From Candidatus Bipolaricaulis sp. (lineage in GTDB: Bacteria > Bipolaricaulota > Bipolaricaulia > Bipolaricaulales > Bipolaricaulaceae), in the NCBI GenBank assembly GCA_020062805.1, contig JAGUVP010000251.1, forward strand, positions 1-6,565: 6,565 nt of DNA, read 5' to 3'. Numbering within the stretch: position 1 is the stretch's first letter; the number at the start of each line of letters is the position of its first letter. The notes below the pieces were generated by a model. The model had not been told where the DNA came from. It ran no database searches and was given only the letters and a program-made list of their open reading frames with translations. This document shows, piece by piece, positions 1 through 5,933 of this stretch. The position numbers and the translations under genes are program-made.

Positions 1-582
1 AGATCGGTCCCGATCCGCCGGGCGCCGAACATCGTGAAGATGGCCTCCCCGCGCCCGTTCTCGGCGGTCCTGAAAGGCGAGGTCCTGCTGAAGGTCGGGG
101 ACGGCATCTCCACCGACGCGATCCTCCCCGCGGGGCCGCTCACCCAGCACCTGCGCTCGAACCTGCCTGAGATCGCCAAGTTCACGTTCCACTACGAAGA
201 CACGACGTTCGCCGCCCGCGCCACGGAAAAGGGCGGCGGGTTCATCGTCGGGGGCGACAACTACGGCCAAGGTTCATCGCGCGAGCACGCGGCGCTGGCC
301 CCGTGGCAGCTCGGGATCAAGGCCGTCATCGCCAAGAGCTACGCCCGGATCCACAAGGCGAACCTCATCAACGTGGGGATCCTCCCGTTGGTGGGCGACG
401 GCGCCGGGCTCGACAAGGGCGACCAGCTGGAGATCGACGTCTCCGACCTCAAGCGCCCGCTCGTCGTGCGCAATGTGACGAAGGGGACGACGATCCAGGT
501 GAAGGCCGAGCTCTCCGACCGCGACGTCCGCATGATCCAGGTGGGAGGCTTGCTGGCGATGGCCCTCGCCGGCAAGAAGTAG
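1..582 (+). CDS. acn: Aconitate hydratase (aconitase), C-terminal part, 5' end outside window
   Basis: The reading frame is open from base 1 and ends at TAG 580-582, giving the last 193 residues. The true start lies upstream, so the GTG at 34 and ATG at 40 are internal. Aconitase interconverts citrate and isocitrate using a [4Fe-4S] cluster in the cytoplasm. What is visible is the swivel domain: a GDGISTDAILPAG segment (fragment residues ~33-45), then NYGQGSSREHAALAP (~87-101), where the second Ser/Arg region (S92, S93, R94; codons at 274-282) matches the catalytic Ser and substrate-binding Arg of aconitases, then SYARIHKANLINVGILPL. The wording closely matches the short (~640-660 aa) Aquifex-type bacterial aconitases rather than the ~900 aa AcnA or AcnB. 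The cluster-ligand cysteines would be upstream and cannot be checked. The gene sits 21 bp before the IclR gene, apparently in one operon with icd and the lyase genes. A stand-alone LeuD/homoaconitase small subunit is unlikely because the frame continues through the linker to the edge. Confidence 0.93.
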   Translation, partial: RSVPIRRAPNIVKMASPRPFSAVLKGEVLLKVGDGISTDAILPAGPLTQHLRSNLPEIAKFTFHYEDTTFAARATEKGGGFIVGGDNYGQGSSREHAALAPWQLGIKAVIAKSYARIHKANLINVGILPLVGDGAGLDKGDQLEIDVSDLKRPLVVRNVTKGTTIQVKAELSDRDVRMIQVGGLLAMALAGKK

Positions 583-603
583 CCGAGCGGGGGAGCGAGG
601 CGC

Positions 604-1353
604 GTGAACACGCTCGAAAAGGGTCTGCGAATCCTCACCCTGTTGGGTGAGGGCCGCCCTGAACTGAGTGCTGCCGACATCGCCCGCGCCCTCGGCCTCC
701 CCCGCAGCACGGCCTACCGCTACGTCCTCGCCCTCAAGTCCCACGGCCTGATCGAGGAGGATCCCCGCACCGGCCTTCTCCGCCTGGGGGCGAGGCTTCT
801 CCAACTGGCGGGGAGCGTGCGGAGAAGGGGACTCATCGAGATCGCCCTCCCGCGGATGGAGCGGCTCGTCGCCGAGACCGGGGAGACGGTCATCCTCGCT
901 GGGCTGCACGAGATGAGCGGGATCTGCCTCGAACGGGTGGAGGGTCACCACGCCCTGCGCGTGTCGCACGAGCGGGGGGCGATCTTCCCCCTCCACGCCG
1001 GGGCGACGGGCAAGGTCCTCCTCGCGTGCCTACCTCGGGAGGACAAGGAACGGATCATCGCCCAGGGCCTTCCCCGGTTCAGCGAGACCACGATCACCGA
1101 TCCTGCGGCGCTGAAGGCCGAGCTGGCGCGGATCCGCCGCCTCGGGTACGCCGAGAGCGACGGGGAAGTGGTCCCCCACACCTATGGCCTCGCGGTGCCG
1201 ATCCTGACCGAGACGGGCCGGATTCTCGCCGCCCTAGGGGCATCCGCCCCCAGCACGCGGTTGGGCGCGAAGAGCAAGAGACCTGTACTGAAAGAACTTT
1301 CCGCCACGGCGCGGGCCATCGCCCGCGAGGTGGCGATCCACGACGTGAGTTAG
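604..1353 (+). CDS. IclR-family transcriptional regulator
   Basis: This 249-residue protein has the usual IclR-family length (~250 aa) and layout. Residues ~1-62 form an N-terminal winged helix-turn-helix: EKGLRILTLL, then the HTH around 22-44 (SAADIARALGLPRSTAYRYV), then a wing ending DPRTGLLRLG. Residues ~75-245 form the effector-binding domain with the family landmarks ERGAIFPLHAGATGKVLLA (123-141) and GYAESDGEVVPHTYGLAVPI (181-200). IclR proteins usually bind DNA as dimers/tetramers and sense a small organic acid. The ligand here is not readable from sequence; a metabolite of the neighbouring genes (citrate, isocitrate, 2-oxoglutarate, acetyl-CoA related) is inference only. The GTG start at 604 is chosen because it precedes the conserved helix with only four residues to spare and has a purine-rich GGGGGAG 8 nt upstream. 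Its position inside the aconitase-icd-acl cluster suggests it controls this pathway and is co-transcribed with it. Its codon use looks less biased than the enzymes, fitting lower expression. Confidence 0.92.
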   Translation: MNTLEKGLRILTLLGEGRPELSAADIARALGLPRSTAYRYVLALKSHGLIEEDPRTGLLRLGARLLQLAGSVRRRGLIEIALPRMERLVAETGETVILAGLHEMSGICLERVEGHHALRVSHERGAIFPLHAGATGKVLLACLPREDKERIIAQGLPRFSETTITDPAALKAELARIRRLGYAESDGEVVPHTYGLAVPILTETGRILAALGASAPSTRLGAKSKRPVLKELSATARAIAREVAIHDVS

Positions 1354-1361
1354 GAACCCCG

Positions 1362-1368
1362 AAGGAGG
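1362..1368 (+). promoter_or_regulatory. Strong Shine-Dalgarno for icd
   Basis: AAGGAGG lies 6 nt before the GTG at 1375, a near-perfect anti-SD match at ideal spacing. It decides the GTG start over the in-frame ATG at 1420. It is the best ribosome site in the window, consistent with high expression of the enzyme relative to the upstream regulator. Confidence 0.85.
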
Positions 1369-1374
1369 TTCATC

Positions 1375-2673
1375 GTGAACAGCGGCGCACGCATTCCCAA
1401 GGACGGACAACCGATCACCATGACACCCGCCGGGCTGAAGGTGCCCGACCGGCCGATCATCCCCTACATCCGCGGCGACGGGACCGGCGTGGACATCACC
1501 CCGGTGATGATCCGCGTCGTGGACGCGGCGGTGGAAAAGGCGTACGGAGGGGAGAAAAAGATCGCCTGGATGAAGGTGTACGCCGGAGACGAGGCGATCG
1601 AGCAGTTCCACCCCGGACTGTCCGAGGACGAGATCAAGGCCATTCCCCCCGACGAGCGGCAAAAGCTGTACCTCCCCGAGGAGACGGCCCAGGCGATTCA
1701 GAAGTACCTTGTGGCGATCAAAGGGCCGCTCACGACCCCGGTCGGGGGCGGGATCCGCAGCCTCAACGTCACCCTCCGCCAGGTCCTCGATCTCTACGCC
1801 TGCGTGCGGCCGGTGAAGCACATCGGCACCCCGGCCCCGGTGCGGGAGCCGGAGAAGGTGGACATGGCCTTCTTCCGGGAGAACACGGAAGACGTGTACG
1901 CGGGGATCGAGTGGAAGGCCGGCTCGCCGGACGCGGACAAGGTCATCGCCTGGCTGCGGGGCGAGATGAAGGTGAAGTCCATCCGCTTCCCCGCAAAGTG
2001 CGGGATCGGCGTGAAGCCGATCAGCGAGGAGGGCTCGAAGCGCCTCGTCAAGGCAGCGATCGAGTACGCCATCGCCGACAAGCGCACGAAGGTGACCCTC
2101 GTTCACAAGGGGAACATCATGAAGTTCACCGAGGGCGCGTTCCGCGACTGGGGGTACGAGGTTGGGAAGACCTACCCCCAGATCGTGACCGAGGCAGAGG
2201 TGAACACGACCCACGGCGGGAAGGTCCCGGCGGGGAAGATCGTCCTCAACGATCGGATCGCTGACCAGTTTTTCCAGCAGATGCTGCTTCGGCCCGACGA
2301 GTACTCCGTCGTTGCCACGACAAACCTCAACGGCGACTACATGACCGACGCCGCAGCGGCCCAGGTGGGCGGGCTCGGCGTGGCACCGGGGGCGAACATC
2401 AACTACCACACCGGCCACGCCGTGTTCGAGGCCACCCACGGCACAGCCCCGAAGTACGCCGGCCAGGACAAGGTGAACCCGGGAAGCCTCATCCTCTCCG
2501 CCGTGGAGATGTTGAAGTACCTCGGTTGGCGCGAGCCCGCCGATTCCATCCTCCGCGCGATCGGCGCGGCCATCGCCTCGAAGCGTGTGACGTACGACCT
2601 GGAGAGGCTGATGCCCGGGGCGAACCTCATCTCGTGCTCCCAGTTCGGGGACGAGATCGTGAAGCGCCTGTAG
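1375..2673 (+). CDS. icd: Isocitrate dehydrogenase, NADP-dependent
   Basis: This 432-residue cytoplasmic enzyme interconverts isocitrate and 2-oxoglutarate + CO2 with NADP(H). It aligns by eye along its whole length with E. coli Icd (416 aa). Substrate residues are present: [11 protein letters not shown] with S129 and N131, R135, R145, R168 ([11 protein letters not shown]), Y175 and K245 ([10 protein letters not shown]). The metal-binding signature is [17 protein letters not shown] with D321 and D325. The NADP-selecting residues of the E. coli enzyme (K344, Y345, Y391, R395) correspond to K360, Y361, Y407 and R411, so NADP rather than NAD is expected. S129 is the position that AceK phosphorylates in E. 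coli; no kinase gene is in the window. About 16 extra residues near 77-98 relative to E. coli are the one clear oddity. The gene starts 21 bp after the regulator and ends 10 bp before aclB, so it is probably in the same transcript. Isopropylmalate or homoisocitrate dehydrogenase is excluded by the NADP-Icd-specific motifs. Confidence 0.97.
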   Translation: MNSGARIPKDGQPITMTPAGLKVPDRPIIPYIRGDGTGVDITPVMIRVVDAAVEKAYGGEKKIAWMKVYAGDEAIEQFHPGLSEDEIKAIPPDERQKLYLPEETAQAIQKYLVAIKGPLTTPVGGGIRSLNVTLRQVLDLYACVRPVKHIGTPAPVREPEKVDMAFFRENTEDVYAGIEWKAGSPDADKVIAWLRGEMKVKSIRFPAKCGIGVKPISEEGSKRLVKAAIEYAIADKRTKVTLVHKGNIMKFTEGAFRDWGYEVGKTYPQIVTEAEVNTTHGGKVPAGKIVLNDRIADQFFQQMLLRPDEYSVVATTNLNGDYMTDAAAAQVGGLGVAPGANINYHTGHAVFEATHGTAPKYAGQDKVNPGSLILSAVEMLKYLGWREPADSILRAIGAAIASKRVTYDLERLMPGANLISCSQFGDEIVKRL

Positions 2674-2675
2674 GG

Positions 2676-2680
2676 GGAGG
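2676..2680 (+). promoter_or_regulatory. Shine-Dalgarno for aclB, unusually close to the start
   Basis: GGAGG within a purine run that begins right after the icd stop codon (TAG 2671-2673) is only 3 nt from the ATG at 2684. The start is still believed because the protein N-terminus (MAQKGIREYD) lines up with plant ATP citrate lyase A subunits. The spacing is shorter than the usual 5-9 nt. Confidence 0.6.
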
Positions 2681-2683
2681 ACG

Positions 2684-3967
2684 ATGGCCCAGAAAGGAAT
2701 CCGAGAGTACGACGCCAAGCGGATGCTCGCCCGGGCGATCGGCGAGGCCTCCGGAAACCGGTTCACGTTCGACGATCGCCTTGTCCTCGTCACGCCGGAC
2801 ACGAACCTGGCGACGTTGGAGAAGGAGCACCCGTGGCTTCTCAAGGAGAAGCTCGTCGTGAAGCCCGACCAGCTGTTCGGCAAGCGCGGGAAGAACAGGC
2901 TTCTCCTCCTCGACGCCGGCCTCAAGGCGGCCAAGGCGTGGATCGCCGAGCGGATGGGCAAAGAGGTGACGATCGAGGGCGCGAGCGGGAAGACGGCCGG
3001 CGTCCTCACCCACTTCTTGGTCGAGCCGTTCGCCCCCCACGACGCGGAGTACTACCTCGCGTTCACCAGCTCCCGCGACGTGGACGCGATCCACTTCTCC
3101 CCGAAGGGAGGGGTGGACATCGAGTCGGTGTGGGACACCGTGGTCTCGATCCAGATCCCGGTGCTGGCCGATCCGGCGAAGATCGAGGTCCTGTCGAAAC
3201 TGCCGAACATCCCGGAGAAAGAGGTCGTGGCCGCGTTCATCCAAGCTCTGTACCGGATCTACGTGGACCACCACTTCGCCTACCTCGAGTTCAACCCGAT
3301 CGCGTTCTCCCAGGGAAAGCTCATCCCCCTCGATACGGTCGCCAAGCTCGACGACACGGCCTCGTTCCAGTGCTCGGCCCAGTGGGGACCGATCGAGTTC
3401 CCCCGCCCGTTCGGCCGGCCGATGACGAAGGAGGAAACATACGTGGAGTCGCTCGACGCCAAGACCGGGGCGTCGCTCAAGCTGACCCTCCTCAACCCGG
3501 ACGGCCGGGTGTGGCTTCTCGTGGCGGGCGGCGGGGCGAGCGTCATCTACGCCGACACGGTGGTGGACCTCGGGTTCGCCGACGAACTCGCGAACTACGG
3601 CGAATACTCCGGCGATCCGTCCACCGAGCTCACCTACGAGTACACGAAGACCCTCCTCGACCTCATGACCCGCAAGCCCGACCCACGGGGGAGGCCCAAG
3701 CACCTCCTCATCGGGGGCGGGATCGCCAACTTCACCGACGTCGCCAAGACGTTCACCGGGATCATCCAAGCCCTCGAGGAGTCCAAGGACAAGCTCCAGA
3801 AGAACCACGTCAAGATCTACGTCCGGCGCGGGGGGCCCAACTACAAGGAGGGTCTGGAGAACATGCGCCGACTGGGGGAGCGGATCGGTGTCCCGCTCGA
3901 GGTCTACGGACCGGAGACCCACATGACGCGCATCGTGTCCCTCGCCCTCGAGGAGGCCCGGCGATGA
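2684..3967 (+). CDS. aclB: ATP citrate lyase, small (ATP-grasp/citrate-binding) subunit
   Basis: This 427-residue cytoplasmic protein corresponds to the N-terminal part of human ACLY and to the ~423 aa plant ACLA subunit. It is called aclB in Chlorobium-style naming, where the small subunit is B. With the large subunit it converts citrate + ATP + CoA to acetyl-CoA + oxaloacetate + ADP + Pi. The ATP-grasp part covers residues ~1-240: VVKPDQLFGKRGK (K60 in the nucleotide site), VEPFAPHDAEYYL (113-125), and N204 of LEFNP with D217, matching the Mg ligands N203 and D216 of human ACLY. The citrate-binding part covers ~245-427: ASLKLTLLNPDGRVW, AGGGASVIYADT (281-292), GGGIANFTDV with N349 and T351, and YVRRGGPNYKEGL with R382, matching human N346, T348 and R379. 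Succinyl-CoA synthetase SucC is the distant homologue, but the citrate-site motifs are lyase-specific. The stop overlaps the next ATG, implying 1:1 coupled synthesis. Confidence 0.95.
   Translation: MAQKGIREYDAKRMLARAIGEASGNRFTFDDRLVLVTPDTNLATLEKEHPWLLKEKLVVKPDQLFGKRGKNRLLLLDAGLKAAKAWIAERMGKEVTIEGASGKTAGVLTHFLVEPFAPHDAEYYLAFTSSRDVDAIHFSPKGGVDIESVWDTVVSIQIPVLADPAKIEVLSKLPNIPEKEVVAAFIQALYRIYVDHHFAYLEFNPIAFSQGKLIPLDTVAKLDDTASFQCSAQWGPIEFPRPFGRPMTKEETYVESLDAKTGASLKLTLLNPDGRVWLLVAGGGASVIYADTVVDLGFADELANYGEYSGDPSTELTYEYTKTLLDLMTRKPDPRGRPKHLLIGGGIANFTDVAKTFTGIIQALEESKDKLQKNHVKIYVRRGGPNYKEGLENMRRLGERIGVPLEVYGPETHMTRIVSLALEEARR
3951..3956 (+). promoter_or_regulatory. Shine-Dalgarno for aclA inside the aclB coding end
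   Basis: AGGAGG lies 7 nt before the ATG at 3964, within codons for the last residues of aclB. With the ATGA stop/start overlap (3964-3967) this supports translational coupling and fixes the start of the large subunit; nothing upstream in that frame is protein-like. Confidence 0.8.
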
Positions 3968-5814
3968 AAGACGACTACGAGCTGTTCACAGCAGAAACGA
4001 AGGCGTTCATCTATGGAGAGCAGCTCCGCGCCGCGCAGCGGATGCTCGACTTCGACTACCTGTGCCGGAGGGTGGAGCCGTCGGTGGCGGCCCTCATCAC
4101 CCCCGAGCGGGGCGGGTTCGAGAAGCTGTTCTGGGGAACGAAGGAGATCCGCATCCCGCGGATCACGAGCCTCTCCGAGGCCGCATCCCGGTTCCCCGCG
4201 GCCGACGTGCTCGTCAACTTCGCGAGCCAGCGCTCGGCGTACGACGTGACGGTGGAGGCCCTGGAGATCCCCACCCTCCGCACGATCGCCGTGATCGCGG
4301 AGGGGATCCCCGAGCGCCAGTCGCGGCGGATAGCGGCGCTCGCCAAGGCGAAGGGAACGTGGATCATCGGCCCGGCCACCGTCGGCGGCGTCAAGGCCGG
4401 CGGCTTCAAGATCGGCAACGCCGCGGGGACGATGGAGAACATCCGCGAGGCGAAGCTCTATCGGCCGGGGTCGGTGGGGTTCGTGTCCGTGTCCGGCGGT
4501 TTGTCCAACGAGGCGTACAACATCGTCGCCCGGGCCACGGACGGATTGAACGAGGGGATCGCCATCGGCGGCGATGCGTACCCCGGCTCGACCCTCCTCG
4601 ATCACCTCCTCCGGTTCGAGAAGAACCCGGCGATCAAGCTCCTCGTCTCGCTCGGCGAGGTGGGGGGCACGAAGGAGTACGAGATCGCCGAGGCGGTGAA
4701 GGAGGGGAAGATCACGAAGCCCCTTGTGATGTGGGCGTCCGGGACGTGCGCCAAGGTCCTCCCCGGCCAGGTCCAGTTCGGCCATGCGGGAGCGAAGGCG
4801 AACACCGCCGCCGAGACCGCCGACGCCAAGAACGAGGCCCTCCGCGAGGCGGGGGTGATCGTCCCCACTTCCTTCGACGACTACCACCTCAAGATCAAGG
4901 AGACCTACGAGCGGCTGGTGAAGGAGGGCGTCATCGTTCCCGCCGCGGACGTAACGCCGCCCAACATCCCGCTCGACTACGCCCAGGCGCGGGCCGAGGG
5001 GCTCGTGCGCAAGCCGACGAACTTCATCTCCACGATCTGCGACGAGCGGGGTGACGTCCACAACTACTGCGGCGTGCCGATCGACAAGGTGATCGCGGAG
5101 AAGTGCGGGATCGGAGGCGTGATCGGGCTCCTGTGGTTTAAGAAGGACATCCCGCCCTACGCCCGCGAGTTCATCGACATGGTCCTCCAGATCATCGCCG
5201 ACCACGGTCCGGCCGTGTCGGGGGCCCACAACACGATCGTCGCCGCCCGGGCGGGCAAGGACCTCATCAGTTCGCTCGTCTCCGGGATCCTCACCATCGG
5301 CCCCCGGTTCGGAGGGGCGGTCAATGGCGCAGCGGAGCACTTCCTGTACGGGCTGCGCAACGGCCTCGCCCCGCGCCAGTTCGTGGACGAGCTGAAGAAG
5401 CGCAACGTGCGGATCCAGGGGATCGGCCACCGGCTGCACTCCCTGGAGAACCCCGACGCGCGGGTCGAGCTGATGAAGGCGTTCGCCCAGAAGCACTTCC
5501 GGAGGACGCCCCTCCTCGACTACGCCCTCGCCGTGGAGCGGGTGACGACCCAGAAGAAGGGGAACCTCATCCTCAACGTGGACGGCTGCATCGGCGTCCT
5601 CCTCGTGGATCTCCTCACCGAGCTGCGGTTCACCGACGACGAGATCGACGAGATGATCCGGGCCGGGCTGTTCAACGCGTTCTTCGTCCTCGGCCGCTCG
5701 ATCGGGCTCATCGGCCACTACTTCGACCAGGTGCGGCTGGAGCAGGACCTGTACCGCCACCCGCTGGACGACATCCTCTACGACGTCCCCCGGGCGCCGG
5801 AGAAGGTCGGCTAG
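3964..5814 (+). CDS. aclA: ATP citrate lyase, large subunit (CoA-ligase plus citrate-synthase-like domain)
   Basis: This 616-residue protein matches the C-terminal two thirds of human ACLY (offset of 486 with almost no net gaps) and the ~608 aa large subunits of Chlorobium AclA and plant ACLB. Residues ~1-335 are the CoA-binding/ligase module: MLDFDYLCRRVEPSVAA, GPATVGGVKAGGFKIGN (136-152), RPGSVGFVSVSGGLSNE, and VQFGHAGAKAN with H274, the equivalent of the phosphorylated H760 of human ACLY. Residues ~336-616 are the citrate-synthase-like (citryl-CoA lyase) module: ICDERGD, ADHGPAVSGAHNTI with H414, QGIGHRLHS with H489, and LILNVDG with D540, matching human H900, H975 and D1026. All catalytic residues I can place are present, so both citryl-CoA formation and cleavage are expected. 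The fused lyase domain rules out the separate citryl-CoA synthetase/citryl-CoA lyase system of Hydrogenobacter. The enzyme is cytoplasmic and expected to form a hetero-oligomer with the small subunit. It is the last gene before a terminator. Confidence 0.97.
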   Translation: MKDDYELFTAETKAFIYGEQLRAAQRMLDFDYLCRRVEPSVAALITPERGGFEKLFWGTKEIRIPRITSLSEAASRFPAADVLVNFASQRSAYDVTVEALEIPTLRTIAVIAEGIPERQSRRIAALAKAKGTWIIGPATVGGVKAGGFKIGNAAGTMENIREAKLYRPGSVGFVSVSGGLSNEAYNIVARATDGLNEGIAIGGDAYPGSTLLDHLLRFEKNPAIKLLVSLGEVGGTKEYEIAEAVKEGKITKPLVMWASGTCAKVLPGQVQFGHAGAKANTAAETADAKNEALREAGVIVPTSFDDYHLKIKETYERLVKEGVIVPAADVTPPNIPLDYAQARAEGLVRKPTNFISTICDERGDVHNYCGVPIDKVIAEKCGIGGVIGLLWFKKDIPPYAREFIDMVLQIIADHGPAVSGAHNTIVAARAGKDLISSLVSGILTIGPRFGGAVNGAAEHFLYGLRNGLAPRQFVDELKKRNVRIQGIGHRLHSLENPDARVELMKAFAQKHFRRTPLLDYALAVERVTTQKKGNLILNVDGCIGVLLVDLLTELRFTDDEIDEMIRAGLFNAFFVLGRSIGLIGHYFDQVRLEQDLYRHPLDDILYDVPRAPEKVG

Positions 5815-5838
5815 AGCAGACGGTCTCTCGATCGTACC

Positions 5839-5875
5839 CCCCTCGGCGGGCCCCTCTCGCCGAGGGGCTTCTCTT
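5839..5875 (+). terminator. Intrinsic terminator closing the acn-iclR-icd-aclBA cluster
   Basis: A perfect 10-bp GC-rich stem pairs CCCCTCGGCG (5839-5848) with CGCCGAGGGG (5858-5867) around a 9-nt loop. It is followed by a pyrimidine/T-rich tail CTTCTCTT (5868-5875). It starts 24 bp after the aclA stop. The tail is not a pure T run, but the stem is strong. The opposite strand has no T-rich tail beside the stem, so it looks one-directional. Confidence 0.82.
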
Positions 5876-5916
5876 CCCTGGCCCAGCGCTCGCGCCGCAC
5901 ATCCAAGGCTGCGGGC

Positions 5917-5922
5917 TATACT
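5917..5922 (+). promoter_or_regulatory. Probable -10 box of the alkD-like gene (leaderless-type promoter)
   Basis: TATACT differs from TATAAT at one base and stands out in GC-rich surroundings. It ends 11 nt before the ATG at 5934, so transcription would begin about 0-6 nt before the start codon. No good -35 (TTGACA-like) is seen 16-18 bp upstream, and there is no Shine-Dalgarno before the ATG. Both fit a leaderless or near-leaderless transcript. It lies downstream of the terminator, giving this gene its own transcription unit. Confidence 0.6.
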
Positions 5923-5933
5923 GGTCCACAACC

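Noticed and set aside
583..603. Possible IclR operator or promoter in the acn-iclR gap, and likewise in 1354-1374
   Set aside because: Each gap is only 21 bp and is filled by stop, SD and spacer. No convincing inverted repeat or -10/-35 pair could be found.
1026..2264. 412-residue plus-strand open frame overlapping iclR and icd
   Set aside because: Dominated by Arg, Gly, Pro and Asp in a frame offset from two clearly homologous proteins.
1234..3009. 591-residue open frame on the minus strand across icd
   Set aside because: It runs antisense to three confident genes, with no recognisable domain and no credible start context; a shadow of GC-rich codon use.
2627..3922. 431-residue minus-strand open frame over the lyase small subunit
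   Set aside because: A composition shadow of aclB with no protein-family signature.
2833..3963. Upstream extension of the large-subunit frame to 2833 (would give a 993-residue protein)
   Set aside because: The added part is Arg/Gly/Pro-rich and low-complexity, fully overlaps the well-supported small subunit in another frame, and the ATG at 3964 has an SD and matches family N-termini.
2684..5814. Succinyl-CoA synthetase (sucCD) or citryl-CoA synthetase (ccsAB) as alternative calls
   Set aside because: The large subunit carries a fused citrate-synthase-like domain with its triad, and the small subunit has citrate-site residues, which together define ATP citrate lyase.
5894..5899. -35 element for the alkD-like gene
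   Set aside because: The sequence at the correct spacing (GCCGCA) does not resemble TTGACA.
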